This document shows, one piece after another, positions 7,024-14,303 of a stretch of 27,171 nucleotides of DNA (its first letter is position 1; each line of letters opens with the position of its first letter). The translations under genes and the position numbers were made by a program. The stretch is taken from contig JBKEDH010000202.1 in NCBI GenBank assembly GCA_047975295.1, positions 1 to 27,171 on the forward strand, written 5' to 3'. The notes beneath the pieces are model-generated. The model ran no database searches. It was not told the origin of the DNA and saw only the letters and a program-made list of their open reading frames with translations. Source of the stretch: JBKEDH01 sp047975295 (GTDB taxonomy: Bacteria; Bacteroidota; Bacteroidia; Flavobacteriales; Flavobacteriaceae).

Positions 7024-8364
7024 ATGAAATATAAATCGCAAAAAGTAGCATATTGGTTTTTCGCCTTGTCCATGCTGCTCTTGATGTTACAAATAGTTTA
7101 CGGATTCATTATGGGCTTTGCCCGTTTGGGTTACGATAACCTGCACGAGTTTATACCGTTTAACACGGCACGTGCGGTACACACCAATTTGTTGGTGGTT
7201 TGGTTGCTTTCCGGATTTATGGGAGCAGCCTATTACATTATTCCCGAAGAGGCACAGCGGGAGCTGGTAAGCGTTAAATGGGCTTACGTACAATTAATTT
7301 CATTAGCTATAGTTGGTGGTGTTGCCATAACCGGCTATCACTTTAATTGGTGGGAAGGTCGTAAGTTTTTAGAAATACCACGCCAGTTGGATTATTTGGT
7401 CGTAGTAAATGTACTCCTGTTTTTGGGATTGATTTTGGCAACCCTCTTTAAGGGCAAACGCAAAACAACAACCGCTTTGGTTTTAGCTATGGGCTTGTTA
7501 TTTGCTGCCTTGCTTTATATTCCGGGCATGTTACCTTTTGATAGCCAAGTAACCGATTCGTTTTTCCGTTGGTGGGTAGTCCATCTTTGGGTTGAAGGTG
7601 TTTGGGAGCTTATTATGGGAGGTATTTTGGCGTTTCTATTAATAAAACTTACAGGTGTTGATAGAGAAGTTATCGAAAAATGGCTGTATGTTATCGTTGG
7701 TCTTACCTTTTTATCAGGAATATTAGGTACTGGACACCATTACTATTATATTGGCGTAAATAAAATTTGGTTAATTGTGGGTGGTATCTTCTCTGCATTA
7801 GAACCCTTGGCATTCTTGGCTATGGCCCTATTTGCAGTAAACATGTACCGTAAAGGCGAGAAAAAACACCCTAATACGGTAGCATTGTACTGGACACTAG
7901 GTTCGTCTATTGTATCGTTTATTGGTGCCGGACTTCTTGGGTTTGCCCATACTCTGCCACAAACCAACTTATACACACACGGTACTTTGGTAACTGCCAT
8001 GCATGGTCATTTGGCCTTCTGGGGTGCTTATGCCATGATTGTATTTGCCATAATAAGTTATGCTCTACCCAATTTAACAGGACGTAAACTTTACGATAAT
8101 GCTCGCGGACGTTTTGCATTTTGGGCAGCAAATATAGGTATGTTAGGTATGACCACGGCCTTTGGAGTTGCCGGTGTGGCACAAGTGTATTTGGAACGTA
8201 AGTTTAAAATGGAATTTATGGAAGTACAAAATGAAATAAGTGTCCACTTTTTGGTTCTTATTTTATGTGCCGCTTTATTTGCTACCGGTGTAGTTTGCTA
8301 TATTATAGATTTTTGGAAATATGGTAAACCAACCGATGAAGCTTTAGAACCCGCTATAGAATAA
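7024..8364 (+). CDS. norB: Nitric oxide reductase subunit B, catalytic
   Basis: 446 residues, about 12 membrane helices, heme-copper oxidase superfamily. It reduces two NO to N2O at a heme b3-nonheme iron centre. All ligands are visible and keep the spacing of Pseudomonas NorB, each 20 lower except the first: His53 (AVHTNLL) and His329 for heme b, His327 (MHGHLAFW) for heme b3, and His187, His238 and His239 for FeB. The glutamates Glu191, Glu195 (HLWVEGVWE) and Glu260 are present too. The protein lacks the N-terminal extension of quinol-type NorZ, in line with the adjacent norC. It should be catalytically complete. Confidence 0.96.
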   Translation: MKYKSQKVAYWFFALSMLLLMLQIVYGFIMGFARLGYDNLHEFIPFNTARAVHTNLLVVWLLSGFMGAAYYIIPEEAQRELVSVKWAYVQLISLAIVGGVAITGYHFNWWEGRKFLEIPRQLDYLVVVNVLLFLGLILATLFKGKRKTTTALVLAMGLLFAALLYIPGMLPFDSQVTDSFFRWWVVHLWVEGVWELIMGGILAFLLIKLTGVDREVIEKWLYVIVGLTFLSGILGTGHHYYYIGVNKIWLIVGGIFSALEPLAFLAMALFAVNMYRKGEKKHPNTVALYWTLGSSIVSFIGAGLLGFAHTLPQTNLYTHGTLVTAMHGHLAFWGAYAMIVFAIISYALPNLTGRKLYDNARGRFAFWAANIGMLGMTTAFGVAGVAQVYLERKFKMEFMEVQNEISVHFLVLILCAALFATGVVCYIIDFWKYGKPTDEALEPAIE

Positions 8365-8537
8365 ATGCGATAAATAGAGAATATAAAGGACTGTTAAAAA
8401 CAGATCTGAAACAATACGGGAGACCTATTAGAAACTTGATACTCATTTTTTTTTTGACAATTTTGCTCATACCATACCATAAATCTTGTTGAAAACCCGT
8501 CAAAACTCTTTAGGTCTTCTTTTTTAAAATAACCATT
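8365..8537 (+). other. 173-base gap inside the nor cluster with hairpin and T-tract
   Basis: This is the only large gap in an otherwise tight cluster. It holds a small hairpin (CTGTT-AAA-AACAG, 8391-8403), an overlapping palindrome CAGATCTG (8401-8408), a half-match to an FNR site (TTGATACTCAT from 8436) and a run of ten T (from about 8446). No gene and no clear TAnnTTTG box were seen. Confidence 0.4.
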
Positions 8538-9344
8538 TTGGAAACAATATTAAACCATAGCACCAAAACCGACCAAAAACCTTACTACAAAAGTATAGGT
8601 AAAGAAGTAGAGGTGTTTGAGCATGTGTATAACAACAAGTTGCCGCTCCTTTTAAAAGGGCCTACGGGAACCGGAAAAACACGTTTTGTAAGTTATATGG
8701 CGCACCAAATGGGAGCTTCTTTAATTACAGTATCCTGCAATGAAGAAACCTCTTCCACCGATTTAATTGGGCGCTACATTATTAAAGGATCCGAAACCTT
8801 TTGGATAGACGGTCCCTTAACCAAAGCTGTAAAAACGGGTGCTATTTTGTATTTAGACGAAATTGCCGAAGCACGCCCCGATGTTATCGTTGCCATACAT
8901 GCACTTACCGACCACCGAAAGGAACTTTATATCGACAAGTTGGGCGAAACCCTAAAAGCACATCCCGATTTTATGTTGGTGGCTTCCTTTAATCCGGGAT
9001 ATCAGAAAGGCTTTAAAGAGTTAAAACCCTCTACTAGACAGCGTTTTGTGGCCTTGAGTTTTAATTATCCTTCAGAAAAAGAAGAAATAGAAATTTTGGT
9101 AAACGAAACACAAATAGAAAAAGATGTTGCCAAAAAACTGGTAACTATTGCCCATAAAGTTAGAAACCTGACCGAACTGGGCCTTACCGAAACTGTTTCG
9201 ACACGGCTTCTGGTCGATGCTGCAAAACTTATAAACTCCGGACTTGCAAAACGACTGGCAGTAAAAGTGGCCGTTGTAGAACCATTAACAGACGATGAAG
9301 AAGTAACCCAAGCCCTTACCGATTTGTGCGACTTAATGATTTAA
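8538..9344 (+). CDS. norQ: NorQ, MoxR/CbbQ-type AAA+ ATPase
   Basis: 268 residues. NorQ works with NorD to mature NorCB, probably by inserting the nonheme iron. Walker A is GPTGTGKT (41-48), Walker B ILYLDE (103-108), and the conserved segments SCNEETSSTDLIGRY and DGPLTKAVKTG place it in the NorQ/CbbQ group. The start is a TTG at 8538: the in-frame stop is at 8511, no ATG occurs before residue 55, and the segment just before Walker A (YYKSIGKEVEVFEHVYNNKLPLLLKGP) begins soon after it, as expected for the family. It lies 6 bases before norD. Confidence 0.93.
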   Translation: METILNHSTKTDQKPYYKSIGKEVEVFEHVYNNKLPLLLKGPTGTGKTRFVSYMAHQMGASLITVSCNEETSSTDLIGRYIIKGSETFWIDGPLTKAVKTGAILYLDEIAEARPDVIVAIHALTDHRKELYIDKLGETLKAHPDFMLVASFNPGYQKGFKELKPSTRQRFVALSFNYPSEKEEIEILVNETQIEKDVAKKLVTIAHKVRNLTELGLTETVSTRLLVDAAKLINSGLAKRLAVKVAVVEPLTDDEEVTQALTDLCDLMI

Positions 9345-9350
9345 AATACC

Positions 9351-11117
9351 ATGTTCGAGCCCGATGAGTTTCTATACAAAAAGGTCGTTACTTTTTTAAA
9401 GCGACGGCGAAAAACAGCCGAAGAAGCACTGTCGTATTCCGTTGGGCTTAACGATATAAAACCCCGCTTAATACTTATTGCCCGTGCCATAACGGGCAAA
9501 CCCATCGAAATTTTTGATGCCGAACGCGAAGGCGGTTATAAAAACCATAATTTCTTTTTGCCTCAGCGCTTTTCATTGTTTCCTTCCTTGGAACAAAATA
9601 TGGCTTTTTATATGTTCAGGATTCTGTACTTATGCTGCCAAAGCGAATTGGGTTTTAATTTTACCGATACGCCCGAACATTCTTTAGAAGAAGCCCAAAA
9701 CAAGGCAAAAACCACTTCAACCAAAGTGTTAAAACAACTTTTTGAACAGTTTCCGGTTACCGAAAGCATCCATAATGAATTGGTCGTTTTTTTTGAAGCA
9801 CAGACCAAAGCAGGAAAAGCACCCGATTACAGTTTTATTTACGGAAAATGGATGTACAATAATCCCGAATCTCCCAAAAAAGAACTACTGCAAAACATTT
9901 CAGAAAAGGCAAAAAAAGCTATTCAAAATGAAATAAAAACCATAAAAAAAGCCCGTGCTGTCGAGGAAATCCAATCGGTAACTATCGACAAAAAGCAGCA
10001 AGAGGATTACGTTATGACCCATAATTTCGAAAAAATAGAAGCTGCCGAAGAATGGGAAGGCGGGTGGCGCGATTTTGATGGTGATGATGATTTGGACGAC
10101 CATGCCAATGCCTTGGATGAAATTAATATGAAATATACCGTTCGGGTGGACGACCCTGTACATTCGGTCTATCAAACCGATTTTATAGAAAATACCACCA
10201 TTTCGGAAAGTGTGGAAACCCAACCCGAAACCCGAGCTATTACTTACGATGAGTGGGACTATAAAAAACGGGCTTACAAACCCGATTTCTGTAAAGTGTT
10301 CCCCCAAACCCTAACCGAAACTACAGCAAACTATTATAAAGATACATTAAGGGAAAACGCCTCTACACTTATGGGCTTGCGTAAAATGCTTACTTCGGTA
10401 AACAACAAATACCAACAGCAACGCCGGCAGGTACAGGGCGATAATTTCGATTTGGATGCGCTTACCGATTTGTATGTTGATGTGCATACCGGACACACAC
10501 CATCGGAAAAAATATATATTTCCAAACGGAAAAAAGAAAAAGACCTTTCTATACTTATCCTGTTGGACGTTAGTTTGTCCAGCGACGGCTATGCTGCCGG
10601 AAACCGGGTGATAGATGTTGAAAAACAGGCCTCCATTATTTTTGGCGAAATTCTGAATGAATTTAATGTCGATTTTGCGATCGATGGTTTTTATTCCAAA
10701 ACCCGAAATTATAGTACATATCTCACTTTAAAGGATTTTGATGATTCGTGGGATAAGTCCAAACACCGTATTGGTGCCGCACAACCACAAGGTTACACCC
10801 GCATTGGGACCGCCCTGCGCCATGCCGGAGCTTTGTTGGACAAACGGGATTCCAAAAACAAATGGGTTATCCTAATTTCCGACGGAAAACCCAACGACTA
10901 CGATAAATACGAGGGCAAATACGGTATTAACGACGTAAAACAAGCTCTTCGGGAACTTAACCAACGTAATATAAATTCGTATGCTTTAGCCATCGAGGCC
11001 GAAGCAAAATATTATCTGCCCCAAATGTTCGGGCAAAACCACTATCAAATATTAACCACACCGGTCGAACTTTTAACGTCATTAGTGAAGTTATACGAAA
11101 AAATTAAACATCAATAA
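9351..11117 (+). CDS. norD: NorD, VWA-domain protein for NO reductase activation
   Basis: 588 residues. The C-terminal third is a von Willebrand factor A domain with MIDAS motif DVSLS (Asp406, Ser408, Ser410), the threonine segment QGYTRIGTALRHAG and the closing LISDGKPNDYD. The N-terminal ~230 residues are the helical NorD region. Between them is a very acidic stretch (about 231-258: EEWEGG, GDDDLDD), then a segment rich in charged residues. NorD/CbbO proteins act as adaptors for the NorQ ATPase on the cytoplasmic face. It sits 3 bases before norE. The gene is intact. Confidence 0.93.
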   Translation: MFEPDEFLYKKVVTFLKRRRKTAEEALSYSVGLNDIKPRLILIARAITGKPIEIFDAEREGGYKNHNFFLPQRFSLFPSLEQNMAFYMFRILYLCCQSELGFNFTDTPEHSLEEAQNKAKTTSTKVLKQLFEQFPVTESIHNELVVFFEAQTKAGKAPDYSFIYGKWMYNNPESPKKELLQNISEKAKKAIQNEIKTIKKARAVEEIQSVTIDKKQQEDYVMTHNFEKIEAAEEWEGGWRDFDGDDDLDDHANALDEINMKYTVRVDDPVHSVYQTDFIENTTISESVETQPETRAITYDEWDYKKRAYKPDFCKVFPQTLTETTANYYKDTLRENASTLMGLRKMLTSVNNKYQQQRRQVQGDNFDLDALTDLYVDVHTGHTPSEKIYISKRKKEKDLSILILLDVSLSSDGYAAGNRVIDVEKQASIIFGEILNEFNVDFAIDGFYSKTRNYSTYLTLKDFDDSWDKSKHRIGAAQPQGYTRIGTALRHAGALLDKRDSKNKWVILISDGKPNDYDKYEGKYGINDVKQALRELNQRNINSYALAIEAEAKYYLPQMFGQNHYQILTTPVELLTSLVKLYEKIKHQ

Positions 11118-11120
11118 ATC

Positions 11121-11702
11121 ATGTCTGAATCTACCACACAAAAACCCTCATTTTTCTATCCTCCGGGCGGATTGCTTATCTGGATAGTTATTTATTTAGA
11201 GTTATTTACCTTTGGAGCTACTTTAATAGCTTTGGTGGCCTACGCCAAGGACGAACCTACCGTTTTCCACGAATCGCGTTTGCAATTAAATGCTGTTTAT
11301 GGTGCCATAAATACCTTGTTTTTATTGTGCAGTGGCTATTTTATGGCGCAGAGTATCCGGTTTTTAAAAGAAAACCAAATAGCGAAGGTACGCAAAAACT
11401 TAGTATTTACGCTTTTAGGCGGCGGCTTATTCTTAATTTTGAAAAGTATAGAATATTCCGATAAAATACATGCCGGACTCACCATGGGCTATAATACCTT
11501 TTTCTCGTTTTATTGGATGCTTACCCTTTTTCATGTTATTCATGTTTTGGTGGGTATGGTTATTTTGTTATGGTTGCTTTTCAAATTACGTAAAAAGCCT
11601 GAAAGTGTCGAATTTATAGATGCCGAAGCCAGCGCAGCCTTTTGGCATATGTGCGACCTTATTTGGTTGCTGTTGTTTCCCTTACTGTATTTAATATTTT
11701 AA
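11121..11702 (+). CDS. norE: NorE, cytochrome c oxidase subunit III-like membrane protein
   Basis: 193 residues with about five membrane helices and the fold of heme-copper oxidase subunit III. It starts PPGGLLIWIVIYLELFTFG and contains FHVIHVLVGMVI and the C-terminal AAFWHMCDLIWLLLFPLLYL, all typical of NorE/CoxC proteins. In denitrifiers NorE is not essential but supports full NO reductase activity. The ATG is 3 bases after the norD stop codon. Its position in the cluster supports NorE over a subunit of a terminal oxidase; no oxidase genes are nearby. Confidence 0.9.
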   Translation: MSESTTQKPSFFYPPGGLLIWIVIYLELFTFGATLIALVAYAKDEPTVFHESRLQLNAVYGAINTLFLLCSGYFMAQSIRFLKENQIAKVRKNLVFTLLGGGLFLILKSIEYSDKIHAGLTMGYNTFFSFYWMLTLFHVIHVLVGMVILLWLLFKLRKKPESVEFIDAEASAAFWHMCDLIWLLLFPLLYLIF

Positions 11703-11710
11703 CCAATAGA

Positions 11711-11950
11711 ATGATGAAAAATAATCCGTTATACATATTAATTGCCTTGATATTGCTAACAGCGGTCTCGGCTTTGGCCGCAAACGGCTATTTGGGTACA
11801 CCGCTATATATTATACTGTTGGCCTCATGGTTAAAATTTTTACTGGTAGGCTTTTATTTTATGGAGCTGCGCCATGCCCATACTACCTGGAAATGGTTAC
11901 TTTCTATATTTTCAACCGTATTTTTTGGGCTTGTACTGGTTTTTTATTGA
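11711..11950 (+). CDS. norF: NorF, small membrane protein (cytochrome c oxidase subunit IV-like)
   Basis: 79 residues with three predicted membrane helices (roughly 6-26, 31-50, 58-79) and the conserved FLLVGFYFMELRHAH, typical of prokaryotic cytochrome oxidase subunit IV/NorF proteins. An open frame extends upstream into norE, but the ATG at 11711, 8 bases after the norE stop codon, gives the normal length and begins MMKNNPLYIL. A second ATG at 11714 is equally possible. NorF is an accessory factor of NO reductase with undefined mechanism. It ends the nor cluster. Confidence 0.85.
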   Translation: MMKNNPLYILIALILLTAVSALAANGYLGTPLYIILLASWLKFLLVGFYFMELRHAHTTWKWLLSIFSTVFFGLVLVFY

Positions 11951-12049
11951 AGTGGTTTAAACTTTTTGTGTTTAAGCGAAAATTAGTCATTTTTTGGCTA
12001 TTTGAAGGCTTTTTTGAACTGCATAGCAAGGCTACGAAGTAAGACTTCA
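11951..12049. other. Convergent intergenic region without a clear terminator
   Basis: It lies between norF and the HD-domain gene. A weak hairpin, GAAGT-AAG-ACTTC (12036-12048), ends just before the HD gene's stop codon. The GC-richer core with GCATAGCAAGGCTACGAAG stands out from its AT-rich flanks and may be part of an interspersed repeat. Confidence 0.25.
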
Positions 12050-12703
12050 TTAACAATTGCCGCTCCATTCATTATAAAACTGATTTAAATAGCTTTGCAT
12101 AAAATCATGCCTATTTTGTGCTAATTGTTTACCTGTTTTGGTGTTCATACGGTCTTTTAGCAATAAGAGTTTTTCATAAAAGTGATTAATACTCGGTGCA
12201 TCCGAATTTTTATACTCTGTTTTGCTCATGTTTAAATTGGGCTTTATTTCCGGATTGTAAAGTGCTCTGTTTTTAAATCCACCATAATTAAAACAACGTG
12301 CAATGCCTATGGCTCCAATGGCATCAAGGCGGTCGGCATCTTGTACTATATCCAATTCAGGAGAAGTAAAAGACTGCGTTTCGTTGCCTCCTTTAAATGA
12401 AATGTGCATTATAATATTTTCAACATGTTCTATAACCGATGCTTCTACATGTAAGTGTTGCAGAAACTCTCTGGCTAATTTAGGACCTATCGTTTCATTA
12501 CCACTATAAAATTTACTATCGGCAATATCGTGTAATAAAGCACCAAGTGAAACAACGAAGGTATTGGCAGGCTCTGTTTTGGCTATTAATAAACTGTTTT
12601 TGTAAACCCGTTCTATATGGAACCAATCGTGTCCGCCTTCGGCATTTTTTAATGTTTCTTTTACGAAAACAATAGTTTTATTGATAATTTCTTGTTTGTT
12701 CAC
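12050..12703 (-). CDS. HD-domain phosphohydrolase, YedJ/YpgQ-like
   Basis: 217 residues, cytoplasmic. The metal-binding HD motifs are visible: GHDWFHIERV (His25, His29), LGALLHDIADSKF (His58-Asp59) and IVQDADRLDAIGAIGIARCF with the distal Asp. The HDWFH start and QDADRLDA(I/M)GA core are characteristic of the YedJ/YpgQ group; a YpgQ protein has been shown to hydrolyse nucleoside triphosphates to pyrophosphate, but the substrate here is unknown. The start is GTG at 12703 (MNKQEIINKT); no ATG is close. It converges with norF. Confidence 0.85.
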   Translation of the reverse strand: MNKQEIINKTIVFVKETLKNAEGGHDWFHIERVYKNSLLIAKTEPANTFVVSLGALLHDIADSKFYSGNETIGPKLAREFLQHLHVEASVIEHVENIIMHISFKGGNETQSFTSPELDIVQDADRLDAIGAIGIARCFNYGGFKNRALYNPEIKPNLNMSKTEYKNSDAPSINHFYEKLLLLKDRMNTKTGKQLAQNRHDFMQSYLNQFYNEWSGNC

Positions 12704-12784
12704 GAATTATTAGTGGAATTTTAATGTTGTTCAATTTAAAAAATACCAATTTATTCATATGACTATAATTATGTTGATTTTTAT

Positions 12785-12812
12785 AAATCTGTTAGGTTTT
12801 TTTAACAGATTT
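12785..12812. repeat. Perfect 10-bp inverted repeat downstream of plsC
   Basis: AAATCTGTTA (12785-12794) and TAACAGATTT (12803-12812) pair around an 8-base loop. It lies 51 bases downstream of the plsC stop codon and upstream of the HD gene. No T-tract follows on the minus strand, so termination is uncertain. Confidence 0.45.
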
Positions 12813-12863
12813 GGCATTATAGTTTTGCTGTCTGTTATTTTTCTGTGGGTTTTGCAAAGCTGC

Positions 12864-13601
12864 CTAAGGTGTTACTTGAGCTTTAATAGATGCTTCTATT
12901 TGTTTTATTAGTTCTTGTTTGTCGTTAAAATCTTTTATTTTTAACGGTTTGTTTACGGTGTAAGTTATTTTTACGCCCAATCCCATGGGAAACATACCGT
13001 AACGGAGCATTTTCCATGAGTTGTTGATGGATACCGGAACAACAACGGCAGATGGTATGGTCCTGAACAGCACCTCCAAACCTTTAGTGTGGAAGGTTTT
13101 TGGCTTACCGTTTTTACTTCGGGTGCCTTCGGGAAAAATAACGGCAGCTCTTTTATTGGTTTCAATATAATGTCCAAATTTTATTAAAGCAGGAATCGAT
13201 TGCTTGGGGTTTTTCCTGTCTATTAAAGCTGCACCGCCATGCTTCAGATTATAAGAAACGCTAGGAATACCCTTGCCTAATTCAATTTTGCTTATAAACT
13301 TTGGATGGTGTTTTCGCATAAACCATGTAAGCGGATAAATATCGTGTAGGCTTTGGTGGTTGGCAACAATTATTAAAGGTTGCCCTGTCTCTATGGAGTA
13401 AGGATTTGTAAACAAAAAACGTGTACCCAAAACCTTGGCACACCACATGAGACACAATTGTAGATAATCGACACTTGTTTTATGTGCTTGGTAGCCAAAT
13501 AGGTTAAAGCAAATCCACTGTATGGGATGGAAGATTAAAAGGGTTAACCCAAAGCATAGATAATATAAAACACTTAAAGGGTAAGAGAATAGTTTAGCCA
13601 T
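12864..13601 (-). CDS. plsC: 1-acyl-sn-glycerol-3-phosphate acyltransferase (PlsC family)
   Basis: 245 residues. It acylates lysophosphatidic acid to phosphatidic acid at the inner membrane face. The acyltransferase motifs are NHQSLHD (HX4D: His82, Asp87) and FPEGTRSKNG (156-165). A hydrophobic N-terminal stretch (about 8-35) anchors it. C-terminal motif VVPVSINNSW is also family-like. The gene has a TATTTTTG box only 4 bases before the ATG, so its mRNA may be leaderless. It could also belong to a related acyltransferase acting on other lipids. Confidence 0.88.
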   Translation of the reverse strand: MAKLFSYPLSVLYYLCFGLTLLIFHPIQWICFNLFGYQAHKTSVDYLQLCLMWCAKVLGTRFLFTNPYSIETGQPLIIVANHQSLHDIYPLTWFMRKHHPKFISKIELGKGIPSVSYNLKHGGAALIDRKNPKQSIPALIKFGHYIETNKRAAVIFPEGTRSKNGKPKTFHTKGLEVLFRTIPSAVVVPVSINNSWKMLRYGMFPMGLGVKITYTVNKPLKIKDFNDKQELIKQIEASIKAQVTP

Positions 13602-13605
13602 GCTC

Positions 13606-13613
13606 CAAAAATA
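13606..13613 (-). promoter_or_regulatory. -7 box immediately before plsC
   Basis: The minus strand reads TATTTTTG, a perfect TAnnTTTG match that ends only 4 bases before the ATG at 13601. Confidence 0.4.
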
Positions 13614-13631
13614 AGCAAAACTTCATAGAAC

Positions 13632-13763
13632 AAAAAAGCCTGTCTAAAAAGTTAATATTTTGAGAGGAACGAAGAATCTCTAAATTCTAACCTATTGTTT
13701 TTTAGTTAATGAGATTTTTTTTCGTTTAAAAAAATAAAACAATTACTTTTTAGACAGCTTTTT
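13632..13763 (-). terminator. Long nested palindrome, probable terminator of the bacilliredoxin gene
   Basis: The arms TGTCTAAAAAGT (13641-13652) and ACTTTTTAGACA (13745-13756) are perfect and extend further with small gaps. On the minus strand the structure ends in AGACAGGCTTTTTTG, a proper T-tract, 20 bases after the gene ends. Inside are further pairs: AACGAA (13668-13673) with TTCGTT (13721-13726), and AATCTC (13675-13680) with GAGATT (13711-13716). The loop is about 90 bases, much longer than in a plain terminator. Confidence 0.6.
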
Positions 13764-13782
13764 ATATTTTTAGATGTAGCTT

Positions 13783-14193
13783 TTAACAGTATTCGTTATA
13801 AGCATCAACAAGGTTTTCGGCAATCATTTCTGCTGGTCTTCCTTCTATGTGGTGACGCTCTAACATGTGTACCAACTCACCATTTTTAAACAAGGCCATG
13901 CTGGGCGAACTTGGAGGGAATGGTACCATATGCTGTCTGGCTTTGGTAACGGCTTCACCATCTACGCCTGCAAAAACAGTAACAATATGATCTGGTTTTT
14001 TAATGTTCTGTAAGCTCATTTTGGCACCGGGACGTGCATTGGCAGCGGCACAGCCACAAACCGAATTTATAACAACCAAAGTCGTTCCTTTTTTTGCTAA
14101 TGCGGCCTCAACAGCTTCCGGAGTGTGCAACTCTTCAAACCCTACTTGGGTTAAATCTTCTCGCATTGGTTTTACTAATTCTGCTGGATACAT
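13783..14193 (-). CDS. BrxA/BrxB family bacilliredoxin
   Basis: 136 residues, cytoplasmic, thioredoxin-like fold of the YphP/YqiW family. The active-site motif is SVCGC (Cys46-Gly-Cys48). The N-terminus MYPAELVKPMREDLTQVGFEEL, the GVDGEAVTKAR segment and the C-terminal HHIEGRPAEMIAENL are typical. In Bacillus these proteins remove bacillithiol from thiolated proteins; in this phylum, which also makes bacillithiol in part, the same role is inferred. A TATCTTTG promoter box lies 27 bases before the ATG, and the gene appears monocistronic. Confidence 0.93.
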   Translation of the reverse strand: MYPAELVKPMREDLTQVGFEELHTPEAVEAALAKKGTTLVVINSVCGCAAANARPGAKMSLQNIKKPDHIVTVFAGVDGEAVTKARQHMVPFPPSSPSMALFKNGELVHMLERHHIEGRPAEMIAENLVDAYNEYC

Positions 14194-14220
14194 ATTCTTA
14201 TAATTACATTTAATTAATTA

Positions 14221-14228
14221 CAAAGATA
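14221..14228 (-). promoter_or_regulatory. -7 box of the bacilliredoxin gene
   Basis: The minus strand reads TATCTTTG, a perfect TAnnTTTG match ending 27 bases before the ATG at 14193. Confidence 0.55.
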
Positions 14229-14271
14229 TTAATTGTGTAACGAATTAGCGTATCAATCGGCTAACAAATAT

Positions 14272-14279
14272 TATATTTG
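14272..14279 (+). promoter_or_regulatory. -7 box of the J-domain gene
   Basis: TATATTTG is a perfect TAnnTTTG match ending 24 bases before the ATG at 14304. It overlaps a possible upstream TTG start, which argues for the ATG. Confidence 0.55.
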
Positions 14280-14303
14280 GCGATAAATAAAACTTATACT
14301 TGC

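Noticed and set aside
9900..10307. 135-codon frame on the minus strand inside norD
   Set aside because: It lies opposite norD, is full of Phe/Ile runs that mirror Lys/Glu/Asp codons and has no start signal.
11642..11710. Upstream extension of norF into norE
   Set aside because: It would be a 23-residue overlap in another frame of norE; the ATG at 11711 after the norE stop gives the family length.
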